From contig JAENYG010000013.1 in assembly GCA_016841875.1 (NCBI GenBank), positions 36,001-100,000 of the forward strand: a DNA stretch of 64,000 nucleotides, given 5' to 3'. Below the pieces are notes generated by a model, which did not search any database, was not told the DNA's origin, and saw only the letters and a program-made list of their open reading frames with translations. The first letter of the stretch is position 1; every line of letters begins with the position of its first letter. The DNA is from Syntrophomonas sp. Lineage in GTDB: Bacteria; Bacillota; Syntrophomonadia; Syntrophomonadales; Syntrophomonadaceae. Of the stretch, positions 8,654 to 17,300 are shown piece after piece. Position numbers and translations under genes: made by a program.

Positions 8654-9604
8654 ATGGTCGAGTATGCGATAGATATTAACCATCTTACTAAGAATTACGG
8701 TAAGCTGGCAGCAGTAGATGATGTGAGTTTTAGAGTAAAACAAGGAATCTCCTTTGGATTACTGGGACCCAATGGGGCTGGAAAGACCACTACCTTGAAA
8801 ATGATGACAACTTTAATTCGACCTGACAGCGGCAGCGCTGTTATAGCGGGATATGATGTTAAGAGGGAACCTATGAGGGTTCGACGCCATATCGGCTATG
8901 TATCTGAAAATCCCAGTTTTTATCCCCGAATGACTACTATCGAGACCCTTAGATATATTGGAAACTTGCTGGATATACCCAATAAGGTGCTTGAGAAGCG
9001 TATCGATACTAATCTGGATCTGGTAGGATTATTGGAGAAAAAAAATAACTATGTGGGGGAATACTCAAGAGGGATGCGGCACCGCTTGTCGCTGGCCCAG
9101 GCGTTGTTATCGGACCCCGAGGTATTGTTCCTGGATGAGCCAACTCTGGGATTGGATCCAATAGGTGCCAGGGATATCAGAGACTTGATCGTGCAGCTTA
9201 AACAGAGAAATGATGTGACTATCGTAATGTCTTCCCATACCCTTCCAGAAGTAGAAAGGATCTGCGACGAAATCGCTGTTTTCAACCATGGAAAAATTAT
9301 CGCCCGGGATAGTGTCGAGAACCTCCGCCATACTGTGGGAGGCAAAAATATAGAGGTTAGATTAATTGAAAAAGATGAACGGGTTTTAACCGCAGTAAAA
9401 AATCTGGAATTTGTTAATGATGTAATTATGGAAAACAATCGTTTACTGATTACTTATAGTGGAGATAAAGAGGTAAGGCCTTTGATACTTGAGACAGTAT
9501 TTGATATAAATCGACAGATACTATCATTTGGTTCCAGAGAAATAAGTCTGGAGGATATTCTCTTCCGTCTGCTGCAGGATAATGACGAGGAAGAACCTTT
9601 GTAA
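8654..9604 (+). CDS. ABC transporter ATP-binding protein, ABC-2 exporter type
   Basis: The 316-residue ATPase has Walker A GPNGAGKTT, a signature YSRGM in place of LSGGQ, Walker B VLFLDEPTLGLDP and switch histidine in SSHTLPE, plus a C-terminal extension of about 90 residues typical of NatA/CcmA-like exporters. It should energise the permease encoded just before it. The ATG at 8654 follows AGGGGGAAA at a normal distance. The pair looks like a two-gene operon with no regulator of its own, set between the phosphate genes and the fatty-acid genes. Confidence 0.9.
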   Translation: MVEYAIDINHLTKNYGKLAAVDDVSFRVKQGISFGLLGPNGAGKTTTLKMMTTLIRPDSGSAVIAGYDVKREPMRVRRHIGYVSENPSFYPRMTTIETLRYIGNLLDIPNKVLEKRIDTNLDLVGLLEKKNNYVGEYSRGMRHRLSLAQALLSDPEVLFLDEPTLGLDPIGARDIRDLIVQLKQRNDVTIVMSSHTLPEVERICDEIAVFNHGKIIARDSVENLRHTVGGKNIEVRLIEKDERVLTAVKNLEFVNDVIMENNRLLITYSGDKEVRPLILETVFDINRQILSFGSREISLEDILFRLLQDNDEEEPL

Positions 9605-10146
9605 GGATTTTCTATACCGCGATAACAGTGGTCCAGCAACCACCCGTCAGCTGCTCAAACATTTCTGACAACCGCCTTATACAGCAATCACATTTAGGTC
9701 CAGGAGGCTCCTTGAGTCCAGCACAGACCCGGGAGCCGATATCGCCTTTAGGAACACCAAGATGTCTATTTTGGTTTATACAGCCAGGTCTTTCATCAAT
9801 TCTACGTTCTACCCAATCATCTTCTAATATTCAAAGAGGAATTAATCTGCAAAATTATCTCCAAAGTATCTTGCCAACAAAATTCAACAATAAATCACAT
9901 TAGTTCACTTTGTGACTTGACAACGAAATAGGGTGATGCTAATTTAATGATAGTTAAATAAATAACATATCAATTAATTAAACATCAATAATATAATATG
10001 TATCTATTTGAGTGCGATGGAGCTTGCTTGGGTAAAGTTTCATTTAGAATAATAAGCTTCTTTTTTGGGAGGTGGTTTTTCAAAGTAGCCTTCAGAATAT
10101 TTGCAGTCTAGATCGGAAAATGTGATTTAAAAAGGGAGGAAAAACA
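9605..10146. other. 542-base intergenic region before the first acyl-CoA dehydrogenase
   Basis: No gene is firmly supported. On the minus strand an open frame covers 9612-9830 and encodes a cysteine-rich stretch (see findings). The second half is AT-rich and probably holds the promoter: TTGACA at 9917-9922 and TAATTT at 9940-9945 are 17 bases apart, although the latter is a poor -10. A GGGAGG site precedes the dehydrogenase start. Confidence 0.4.
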
Positions 10147-11973
10147 ATGTCATCGAATTTTATGAACACAACCAGAGATCAAAAATTTATTTTAAAAGAA
10201 TGGCTGGATATGAACACGGTGTTTGCAACCGATCGGTTTAGAGATGGTTATACTGTGGACGACCTGGACTTTATACTGGATAATGCTCTGAAAGGGGCCA
10301 AAGAAATTGTAGGTCCCAGCTGTGAAGACTCGGATACAATCGGCTGCCAGTTTGAGAACGGAAAAGTAATCTCCCCTCAGTCCAGTAAGGACGCTTATTT
10401 TTTTATAGTGAATAATGGATTTGCCGGCAGCAACGTTGACCCCGATGACGAATCTGCCCTTCCCATGACCGTAGTTTGGGCTCTTAATGAGTATTTTATA
10501 GCCGCTAATCCTTCCATCCAGACCCTGTGGCTGGCAAACTCAGGTGCAGCAGGTTTGATAAGAGATTTTGGCAGCGAAGAACTTAAGAAAACTTACTGCC
10601 CCAAGATGTACAGCGGTGAATGGGCAGGCACTATGGATCTTACTGAACCCCAGGCTGGTTCCGACGTAGGCGATTCTACTACAAAAGCTATCCCTACTGA
10701 TGACCCCGGGGTTTATTTAATTAAAGGAACCAAGTGCTTCATCAGTGGTGGGGAACAGGATATCACCGACAATATCATTCACCTGACCCTGGCTCGTATC
10801 GAGGGCGCAGCCAAGGGAACCAAAGGCTTATCATTATTTGTAGTACCTAAGTACCTGCCGGATGCTGATGGTAATCCTGGGGCCTGGAATGACATAAATT
10901 GTGCTGGCATTGAACATAAATTGGGTCACCGGGGTTCACCAACCTGTGTGGTTAATTTTGGAGAAGAAGGAACCTGCAAAGGTTTTCTTCTGGGCAATCC
11001 TCCTGGTGAAGACGGAGCAGGTGCTGGTATGATGCAGATGTTTAAGATGATGAACGAAGAGCGCCTGATGAGCGGACTTTCTGGATGTGCTCTGGCTGCA
11101 TCAGCCTACCACAACTCGGTAGAATATGCCAATGAACGTATTCAGGGTCGGGCAACTACTAATCCCAAAGCGGGAAGATGCAGTATTATTAAACATGAGG
11201 ATGTAAAACGCATGCTTATGTATCAGAAATCTCACATTGAAGCTTTCCGGGCTATGATTCTTTCCACCTTCTGGTGGGTAGATATCGAAAACTACAGCTC
11301 GGATCCGGAGCTGCACCAGCTAGCCAAAATATTTCTCGAAGTTAACACTCCTATAGTGAAAGCCTATTGTTCGGATGTTTCTTTACAGTGCATCTCCGAA
11401 GCCCTTCAGATTTATGGCGGTTACGGATTCTCTGAAGAATATCCGGTTGCAGAAATATACCGGGATGCCAGGATATACCCTATATGGGAAGGGACTAATT
11501 ACATCCAATCTCTTGACCTGGTCGGACGCAAAATGACCATGAAAAAAGGACAAGTTTTTGCTGCCTGGGTAAAGCACATTCAGGATTTCGTAGAGGCTAA
11601 TAAAGAGGCCGCAGGATTTGAAAAGGAATTTGCCATATATGTCAATGCAATGGCCAAATATGGGGAGACTCTCCAAGCCCTAATGCCATTATTTGCTGCG
11701 CCTGGTATGGCTCAGCAGTTTGCTACCCGAGTACTTCATGTAACTGGCAAATTGTGGGCCGGTAAATTACTGCTGGAAATGGCATTGATTGCCCAGAAGA
11801 AAATTGATGAACTAGGCACCGATCATTTTGATTATCCCTTCTACGCCGGCAAGGTGGCATCGGCTCGTTTCTTTGTCAAAAACATTATTCCAGAAATAAC
11901 TGCATTCCTGGAAGTGGCCAGGAACGCTGACACCACAGTTTTGGAAGTTCCTGAAGAAATCTTCTTTGTATAA
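10147..11973 (+). CDS. Long-form acyl-CoA dehydrogenase (about 600 residues)
   Basis: The 608-residue flavoprotein should oxidise an acyl-CoA to the trans-2-enoyl-CoA and pass electrons to ETF. It belongs to the long ACAD type with an extra C-terminal domain of about 130 residues. Visible words include DLTEPQAGSDVG for FAD and substrate binding, CISEALQIYGGYGFSEE, and IWEGTNYIQS containing the presumed catalytic Glu. It is a clear paralogue of the protein encoded at 48046-49878, sharing the opening around KEWLDMN. In syntrophic butyrate oxidisers such long ACADs are associated with butyryl-CoA oxidation (family knowledge); chain length here is not certain. The start follows GGGAGG. A strong hairpin follows the stop. 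Confidence 0.9.
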   Translation: MSSNFMNTTRDQKFILKEWLDMNTVFATDRFRDGYTVDDLDFILDNALKGAKEIVGPSCEDSDTIGCQFENGKVISPQSSKDAYFFIVNNGFAGSNVDPDDESALPMTVVWALNEYFIAANPSIQTLWLANSGAAGLIRDFGSEELKKTYCPKMYSGEWAGTMDLTEPQAGSDVGDSTTKAIPTDDPGVYLIKGTKCFISGGEQDITDNIIHLTLARIEGAAKGTKGLSLFVVPKYLPDADGNPGAWNDINCAGIEHKLGHRGSPTCVVNFGEEGTCKGFLLGNPPGEDGAGAGMMQMFKMMNEERLMSGLSGCALAASAYHNSVEYANERIQGRATTNPKAGRCSIIKHEDVKRMLMYQKSHIEAFRAMILSTFWWVDIENYSSDPELHQLAKIFLEVNTPIVKAYCSDVSLQCISEALQIYGGYGFSEEYPVAEIYRDARIYPIWEGTNYIQSLDLVGRKMTMKKGQVFAAWVKHIQDFVEANKEAAGFEKEFAIYVNAMAKYGETLQALMPLFAAPGMAQQFATRVLHVTGKLWAGKLLLEMALIAQKKIDELGTDHFDYPFYAGKVASARFFVKNIIPEITAFLEVARNADTTVLEVPEEIFFV

Positions 11974-11992
11974 GATTATTATTTCGGGAAGA

Positions 11993-12029
11993 AAGTATTT
12001 GGAAGGGGTTTTAACCCCTCCAAATACTT
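11993..12029 (+). terminator. Strong hairpin after the acyl-CoA dehydrogenase
   Basis: AAGTATTTGGA (11993-12003) pairs with TCCAAATACTT (12019-12029), with GGGGTT/AACCCC nested inside around a two-base loop, giving about 17 pairs. No T-run follows, only TACAAAAAA, so it may be a factor-assisted terminator or an mRNA-stabilising 3' end. Confidence 0.6.
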
Positions 12030-12076
12030 ACAAAAAACAGATCAATGCACCAAAAAAAATTTATAAGAACACCTTC

Positions 12077-12232
12077 ATGGATATGGGAGTACTCGCGTAT
12101 TCCTGGGCACCTACGGCAGCTTATTTTGTACTGCTTGCAGGCGCAGGAGCTCTGTGGGTTGCATCAGCAGGGATACTGAACACAGCTTTCGGCAGGACAG
12201 TTTTGCCCATGCCAGGTCCCATACTGAAGTAA
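12077..12232 (+). CDS. Possible small single-pass membrane protein
   Basis: The frame encodes 51 residues from the ATG at 12077, with one long hydrophobic stretch rich in Ala, Gly and Leu (about residues 12-36) and a basic Pro-containing tail. The frame is open further upstream into the end of the dehydrogenase gene, but those codons overlap the hairpin and look non-coding. There is no convincing ribosome-binding site. The composition is what makes it look like a membrane peptide; I do not recognise the family. Confidence 0.3.
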   Translation: MDMGVLAYSWAPTAAYFVLLAGAGALWVASAGILNTAFGRTVLPMPGPILK

Positions 12233-12311
12233 AAAGCTGGTAAGTCTAAAGTAATTCATTCGATACGCCGGGTATATAGTTTGTTTATTGCACGCTCTTC
12301 CCCGAATAGCA

Positions 12312-12350
12312 GTTAATTAGGAGGGGCAGTTCAAGCTCCCTTTAATTAAC
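12312..12350 (+). terminator. Hairpin in the leader of the short acyl-CoA dehydrogenase gene
   Basis: GTTAATTA at 12312-12319 pairs with TAATTAAC at 12343-12350, with GGAG/CTCC pairs nested inside. It stands 67 bases before the gene start at 12417. It could end transcription from upstream or act in the leader. The rest of 11974-12416 holds the small frame at 12077 and no other supported gene. Confidence 0.45.
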
Positions 12351-12416
12351 CTGCAAATGAAATAATATCAAGCAATATTTGAAAGAAAAAAATATGAACA
12401 GATAGGGGGGTTATCA

Positions 12417-13556
12417 ATGGATTTTGCTCTGACCAAAGAAGAAATTTTAATACAAAAGATGGCCAAAGATTACTCGGAGCAGCTAATCGAACCGATTGCA
12501 GAGCAAATAGAAAAAGAAAATAGGATACCCCGGGAAGTATTAAACGGACTGGCTGAACTCGAACTATTCGGTCTGGCAATGCCAGAAAAATATGGTGGTG
12601 CAGGGGCTGGTTATGAGAGCTATGTGCTGGCAATGGAACAGATAGCCCGGGTATGCATTGCTCCGGCTATGATAATATCGGCTCACAGCTTGGGTATGGG
12701 TGCTGTTGCTGCCTTTGGCACCGAAGAACAAAAGCAGAAATGGCTTCCCAAATGCTGCAAGGGTAAATGGATTGCGTCTTTCGCTTTTACAGAACCAGGA
12801 ACTGGGTCAGATCCCAAACAGATTACTACCACCGCCGTGAAAGACGGAGATGGCTACATAATAAACGGAACTAAAAGATTCATATCCAACGGCAGCTACG
12901 AAGGCCCGATTCTGGTTTTTGCTAAAGACAGCGATAGCGGTCGTCCCACGGGCTTCATCGTCGAAAAATTCTGCCCCGGTTATTCTATTTCTGAACCATG
13001 GGATAAACTGGGATGGCATGGTGGACCGCTGGTAGATTGTTATTTTAAAAATGTGAGAATACCGGGCGAAAACTTGCTGGGAGAACTGGGTAATGGCTAC
13101 CCCATACTCCAGTATGGCATAGCTTTCGGGAAAATAGGCATGAATGCCATAGCTCTAGGAACAACTCTGGCTGCCTATGAAGAATCATTGAAGTATGTTC
13201 AGGAAAAGACTCACCGGGGAGCGCCCATCTCAAAGTTCCAGACTATCCAGCTGAGGCTGGCTGATCTAGCTATGCTCTATGATGTATCCAGGTGGACGTC
13301 ATATAAGCTGGGATATCTGGCTAATAAAACTAAAAGCCCATCTGATTTTGCCCGGGAAGCAGCTCAGGCCAAAGTTATAGTTGCCGAGAACTCACGTAGA
13401 GCAGCGGAAATCGCCATGGATATTCATGGTTCCTATGGGCTAATGTCAGACTATAAAATTTCTCGAATATATCGTGATGCAGCTATGGGTCCTCAGATTG
13501 AGGGAGTTATCGATATGCAGAAGATCATAATAGCAGGAGAGATATTAAAAGCTTAA
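12417..13556 (+). CDS. Acyl-CoA dehydrogenase, short (butyryl-CoA dehydrogenase-like)
   Basis: The 379-residue protein has the standard length and words of the short/medium ACAD family: FAFTEPGTGSD, a substrate-binding central beta domain, MDIHGSYGLM, and IEGVIDMQ holding the presumed catalytic Glu near the C-terminus. The usual EGTS word is changed to EGVI, so specificity may differ from classical butyryl-CoA dehydrogenase. It should pass electrons to ETF. It sits between the long ACAD and an atypical crotonase in the first fatty-acid block. The start follows AGGGGGG. Confidence 0.9.
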   Translation: MDFALTKEEILIQKMAKDYSEQLIEPIAEQIEKENRIPREVLNGLAELELFGLAMPEKYGGAGAGYESYVLAMEQIARVCIAPAMIISAHSLGMGAVAAFGTEEQKQKWLPKCCKGKWIASFAFTEPGTGSDPKQITTTAVKDGDGYIINGTKRFISNGSYEGPILVFAKDSDSGRPTGFIVEKFCPGYSISEPWDKLGWHGGPLVDCYFKNVRIPGENLLGELGNGYPILQYGIAFGKIGMNAIALGTTLAAYEESLKYVQEKTHRGAPISKFQTIQLRLADLAMLYDVSRWTSYKLGYLANKTKSPSDFAREAAQAKVIVAENSRRAAEIAMDIHGSYGLMSDYKISRIYRDAAMGPQIEGVIDMQKIIIAGEILKA

Positions 13557-13645
13557 ACAAAGATTAAAGGTTTAGCAGATGGTACCCAGTGCATGAGCTA
13601 AAATACTAAGGAACATGGCTTTAGATATTGAAAATGAATACAGTA

Positions 13646-13792
13646 TTTGATGCGGACATAAAGGGTAGTTGCTGGTAAGACCCTGCAAAATCATGACTGT
13701 ACTGCTCTATTAGCTATCACTTGATGACAGCATAATATGGCATCGGAAAACGTCTCCCCTGATGTTATCGATGGCAAATGGTCCGCATCAAA
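13646..13792 (+). ncRNA. Candidate structured RNA or small element before a crotonase gene
   Basis: A perfect 12-bp stem closes a 147-base block: TTTGATGCGGAC at 13646-13657 and its reverse complement at 13781-13792. Inside are smaller helices, AGGGT/ACCCT and CATCGG/CTGATG. The block ends 143 bases before the gene at 13936. The architecture suits a cis-regulatory leader or a small mobile element; I do not recognise a known riboswitch class. The interval 13557-13935 holds nothing else I can support. Confidence 0.4.
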
Positions 13793-13935
13793 ATATAAAA
13801 ATGGATTTATTTATGTTGCTGCTTGGACGGATGTGAGATGAATGAGAAGGTTAGTGTTAATGAACTGTCAAGACGGAAAAAGGATACTTGACTGGCATAG
13901 AAGCTGGTAAAAAAAAATTAGGAGGTCGAAAGGAT

Positions 13936-14727
13936 ATGGCGAATGATACGGTTTTGGTTAAGAAAGAAAATGGAATTTGTACTATCACGTTGAATCGTCC
14001 ACAGGCCATGAATGCATTAAATGGTGATTTGGTAAATGGCATGGTTGAGGCGTTTCAGGCGTGTTACGATGAAAGTGTAAGGGCGGTAGTCCTTACAGGA
14101 ACAGGAAACGCATTCTGTCTGGGCGGGGACATTGCTGAAGCAAGCCAATATGGTGATGGTGATCTGCAAGCTTTCTTCAGGGATTTTACCGTGCCCCTGG
14201 CTCGGCTTATTACTGACATGAGACTCCTTCCCAAACCAATAATAGCAAGCATCAATGGCATATGTGCCGGTGTGGGCATGAGTTTTGCGGCTGCCTGCGA
14301 TCTGAGAATCTGTCACAGCAAAGTGATATTCAAGCAGGCTTATACCGGAGTGGGAATCAGTCAGGACGGAGGGTTCACCCAGATGGTACCCCTTATAGTA
14401 GGGTTAGGAAGAGTAAGCGAAATGATATATCTGGATGAAGTTATTACTGCAGATAAAGCATTGGATTGGGGTTTTGTAAATAAAGTTGTAGCCCCTGAGG
14501 AAATTGAGGCAGCAACTGCCAAAATGGCAGAGCAGCTTGCCAATGGAGCTACTAAGGCCTTTGCAACCTCCAAAGCTTTAATAAACAAAGCTCTATTACC
14601 CTTCCTGGAATGCCAACTGGAGTCTGAACGTCATGGGGTTATGACCACTTCATTAACTGATGATTATAAAGAAGGTATAGCAGTGTTTACCAGACAGAAA
14701 AAAGTACCAGAATTTAAGGGCAAATAG
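13936..14727 (+). CDS. Crotonase-superfamily protein, PaaG-like enoyl-CoA isomerase or hydratase
   Basis: This 263-residue protein has the crotonase fold words NRPQAMNAL and GNAFCLGGDI. It lacks both catalytic glutamates of classical enoyl-CoA hydratase: the first position reads GVGMSF instead of a GCELA-type word, and the second region reads GVGISQDGGFTQ, where an acidic Asp sits in the DGG word used by PaaG-type isomerases. Isomerisation of an unsaturated acyl-CoA is therefore more likely than simple hydration (inference). I chose the ATG at 13936 because TAGGAGG lies ten bases ahead; an upstream in-frame start at 13888 has no such site. It is 17 bases before the CoA-transferase gene and probably cotranscribed. 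Confidence 0.75.
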   Translation: MANDTVLVKKENGICTITLNRPQAMNALNGDLVNGMVEAFQACYDESVRAVVLTGTGNAFCLGGDIAEASQYGDGDLQAFFRDFTVPLARLITDMRLLPKPIIASINGICAGVGMSFAAACDLRICHSKVIFKQAYTGVGISQDGGFTQMVPLIVGLGRVSEMIYLDEVITADKALDWGFVNKVVAPEEIEAATAKMAEQLANGATKAFATSKALINKALLPFLECQLESERHGVMTTSLTDDYKEGIAVFTRQKKVPEFKGK

Positions 14728-14744
14728 AAAGGGGAGGGGAGCAG

Positions 14745-16091
14745 ATGTCAATTCTTAACTGGAAGGACGAATATAATAGTAAGATGACCAGCTACGAAGA
14801 AGCTGCAAAATGCGTACAATCCGGAGACTATATTTCAACCCCATTAGCGGTAGGTTCATGTTCCGGCCAAATGCTAGATGCTATTATTGACCGCCATGAA
14901 GGATTACAGGACGTAATAATATCTGATTCATTACAGATATATCCATCCAAGCTCTATGATCCTAAATTTATGGCCGAGCTTGATGGCAGAATTAATTACG
15001 CTCCAGTATTTGGGGTTGCAACTATCCGTAAGATGCATGCTACTAAAGTGGCTGATTATTACCAGGCTACTACCGCTGATTGTGGTGATAGATACGGGGA
15101 AAGATCCAATGTTATCGCGTTAATGGTCAGCGCCCCCAATGCTCATGGGTATGTAAACCTGGGACCGGTTTGCTTCTATACTTCAGATAGCATCAGGTTT
15201 GGCAGAGAGAGAGGGAATCTAAGGACGGTAATAGCAGAAGTTAACGATAAAATGCCGATAGTATATGGCGACAACTGGATGCATGTTTCCGAATTCGATT
15301 ACATCATTGAAAGGTCTGCACCTATCCCTACTTTTCAGAGAGGAGATGCCAGCGAGGTAGAAAAAGCCATCGGTAATTATGTGCTGGAACTGATCAACGA
15401 TGGTGACACCATACAGATGGGATTGGGAGGAATTACCGAAGCTGTTGCAGCAGGGCTGGAAGGCAAGAAAAACCTCGGTATTTTAACAGAAATGCTTCCC
15501 CAGGTATTACCTCAGTTAATTGAAAAGGGGATAGTAGATAACTCTAAAAAGCCTATTTATAAAGGCATCAGTGTAGCGTCATTCTGCCTGGGTAATCAAG
15601 AATTGTATGATTTCATCAATGAGAACCCCTCTTGCCAAATATTCCCAGGATCTTATACCAATGATCCAAAATTTATTGCCCAGCACCCTAATGTAGTGGC
15701 TATGAATACTTCACTTATGATAGACTTTGCCGGACAGAGTACCGCTGAAGGCATCGGACATACCATGATAAGTGGTGTGGGAGGTCAGTTAGACTTTATC
15801 ATCGGAGCCTATTGGTCTGATGGTGGTAAACCCATTAACATGCTCAGTGCAGCCAGAAAGAATCCAGATGGAAGCCTGACTTCGGCAATCGTTCCTGAGT
15901 TACCACCTGGTACACCAGTTAGCGTTCCACGTATGTTTACTGACTACGTTATAACAGAATATGGTGTAGCACGCTTAAGATATAAGAGCAGAAGGGAAAG
16001 AGCGCTTGAATTGATAAGTATTGCGCATCCCGACATGAGAGCAGAACTTCGTGACAGCCTGAAAACTCGTTTTTATCCAGGCGGCAAATAG
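14745..16091 (+). CDS. Acyl-CoA:acetate CoA-transferase / acetyl-CoA hydrolase family
   Basis: The 448-residue protein belongs to the Cat1/4-hydroxybutyrate CoA-transferase family. The N-terminal half holds the SGDYIST region, and the C-terminal half holds LTEMLPQ, whose Glu is the expected thioester-forming residue, then SGVGGQLDF and TEYGVARL. It should move CoA from acetyl-CoA to a fatty acid, activating butyrate or a related acid. It closes the first fatty-acid operon, and a strong hairpin at 16128-16159 follows. A paralogue lies at 50786-52129. The start follows GGGGAGGGG. Confidence 0.9.
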   Translation: MSILNWKDEYNSKMTSYEEAAKCVQSGDYISTPLAVGSCSGQMLDAIIDRHEGLQDVIISDSLQIYPSKLYDPKFMAELDGRINYAPVFGVATIRKMHATKVADYYQATTADCGDRYGERSNVIALMVSAPNAHGYVNLGPVCFYTSDSIRFGRERGNLRTVIAEVNDKMPIVYGDNWMHVSEFDYIIERSAPIPTFQRGDASEVEKAIGNYVLELINDGDTIQMGLGGITEAVAAGLEGKKNLGILTEMLPQVLPQLIEKGIVDNSKKPIYKGISVASFCLGNQELYDFINENPSCQIFPGSYTNDPKFIAQHPNVVAMNTSLMIDFAGQSTAEGIGHTMISGVGGQLDFIIGAYWSDGGKPINMLSAARKNPDGSLTSAIVPELPPGTPVSVPRMFTDYVITEYGVARLRYKSRRERALELISIAHPDMRAELRDSLKTRFYPGGK

Positions 16092-16127
16092 TTAGTAACT
16101 GTACAATAGTAGCACTCATAGTTCAAG

Positions 16128-16159
16128 TTCAGGATGAAGGATGTTACCTTCATCCTGAA
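16128..16159 (+). terminator. Hairpin after the CoA-transferase
   Basis: A perfect 13-bp stem joins TTCAGGATGAAGG (16128-16140) to its reverse complement (16147-16159) around a six-base loop. No long T-run follows. It ends the first fatty-acid operon. The rest of the gap to 16446 shows no supported gene; just before the regulator start it is AT-rich with TTAATTAA-like words. Confidence 0.7.
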
Positions 16160-16446
16160 TCTAGAATTGCTTGAGGGGATAAGACGATGCGATTGAAACT
16201 GACCCTCATGCAGTAAGTTAACTGATCAGCATATGGAAATAACATGAGTCATGGTGGGCTGAACAGCTGTTGGATTTCTAATGCATTTTGCCTTTATCAG
16301 TCAATGGTCATCCCTGGTCGTTTCTTCGTGATCGGTAAAATAAAATTCCAAATATTTAGACTTCAGCTGCTCTGATTGACAAAATAGGTAAAATAATATT
16401 TAATTAACTAGTATTTAATGAAATGTTAACTAAAGGTGAGATGTTA

Positions 16447-16869
16447 ATGGAAAAGTTTACAGATTTCTGGTGTTTCCGCTTGAACGTATTATCCAGAAAA
16501 ATAAGCCGCAAGTACAACAGCAAGTGTCTTGAATATGGGATTACTGCACCGCAGTCTTTTGTATTATTCGATCTTCTCGATAACGAAGGCAGCAATGTAA
16601 AAGATATTGCTGCTCGGGTGCAGCTGGATAGTTCAGCTGTTACTGGAGTAATAGACCGTTTATACAAGGAAGAACTGGTCAAAAGGGAAGAAGATCCTTC
16701 CGACCGCAGGAGTTTGAATATTTTCTTAACTCCCAAAGGCCGCAAATTAGCAGAAGATATGTTTCCCACTGGAAGAGAATTTAATCTGTATTTGAGAAGC
16801 CTATTGGATGCTGACAAAGTAGAAGAATTTGAAGAGTCACTCAAATCTATCGATGATAAAGTGCAGTAA
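16447..16869 (+). CDS. MarR-family transcriptional regulator
   Basis: The 140-residue protein has a MarR winged helix: an N-terminal helical dimer arm, a recognition helix around LDSSAVTGVIDRLYKE, and the wing EDPSDRRSLNIFLT with the typical DxRS word. It should bind DNA as a dimer and respond to a small ligand. Its position directly after the first fatty-acid block suggests control of those genes through acyl-CoA or a fatty acid, but this is inference. AAAGGTGAG lies just before ATG 16441 and ATG 16447; I use the latter for spacing. An in-frame ATG at 16423 has no ribosome-binding site. Confidence 0.8.
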   Translation: MEKFTDFWCFRLNVLSRKISRKYNSKCLEYGITAPQSFVLFDLLDNEGSNVKDIAARVQLDSSAVTGVIDRLYKEELVKREEDPSDRRSLNIFLTPKGRKLAEDMFPTGREFNLYLRSLLDADKVEEFEESLKSIDDKVQ

Positions 16870-16920
16870 TAACTAAAACTAACGACCATTAAGTGGTACC
16901 AAAAAAGAATAAGTTCCAAA

Positions 16921-17177
16921 AACCCGTACCTACAGGTACGGGTTTCAGCTTGTCGACAAAGTCGGCAAGCTGCCAGACCGATGACGGAAGTGAAGATCAA
17001 GGCATAAGAAAAGTCCACGATTGAGGCGTACTTGAGTACGTTGATTGAGTGGGTTTTTTGAAATAACGCAGAGATTCGTTTCTTAATTATTCGTGAGCCT
17101 TGTGCGAACACACATTGTAATCCTGGAAAGGGCTTTTGTCATTGGTCTGACCCGTACATGCAGGTACGGGTTTTTTT
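16921..17177. repeat. Structured repeat, copy A, flanked by duplicated terminator hairpins
   Basis: A core (16946-17149) is flanked by nearly identical hairpins at 16921-16945 and 17150-17177, each built from ACCCGTAC and GTACGGGT; only the right one has a T-run and would terminate the marR transcript. The core opens with a hairpin of CAGCTTG/CAAGCTG enclosing CGAC/GTCG. An outer stem joins CAGACCGATGAC (16974-16985) to GTCATTGGTCTG (17138-17149). Its middle contains AGTCCAC pairing with GTGGGTT around GCGTAC/GTACG. The same core recurs at 39421-39573. Copy A holds roughly 60 extra bases between GAGATTCG and the closing arm. No gene is supported here. Confidence 0.8.
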
Positions 17178-17180
17178 ATA

Positions 17181-17241
17181 TTTACTTTCATTTTACATTA
17201 ATCACACATACTCTTTAAAATTATTAGCCAGGCTGTTTACA
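17181..17241 (+). promoter_or_regulatory. Pho-box array upstream of pstC
   Basis: Words on one 11-base phase read TTTACT (17181), TTTACA (17192), CACACA (17203), TTTAAA (17214), TAGCCA (17225) and TTTACA (17236). This matches the phasing upstream of pstS and the known PhoP site type. It supports PhoP control of pstC-A-B-phoU despite its distance from pstS. The array ends 59 bases before the pstC start. Confidence 0.65.
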
Positions 17242-17300
17242 AATCGGTGGTATCTTCAAATAGAAGGAGATTTTAATTACGAATTTTGAGGAGTTAATAA

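Noticed and set aside
9628..9903. Plus-strand open frame of 91 codons
   Set aside because: It is Gln/Ser/Pro-rich with no ribosome-binding site; the opposite strand looks more protein-like over part of the same bases.
16404..17111. Minus-strand open frame of 235 codons
   Set aside because: It lies antisense to marR and runs into the structured repeat; composition is Ser/Leu-rich as in shadow frames and it matches no family.
16921..17177. CRISPR or tRNA-like identity for the structured repeat
   Set aside because: Only two distant copies exist, with no spacers, no cas genes and no tRNA arm pattern.
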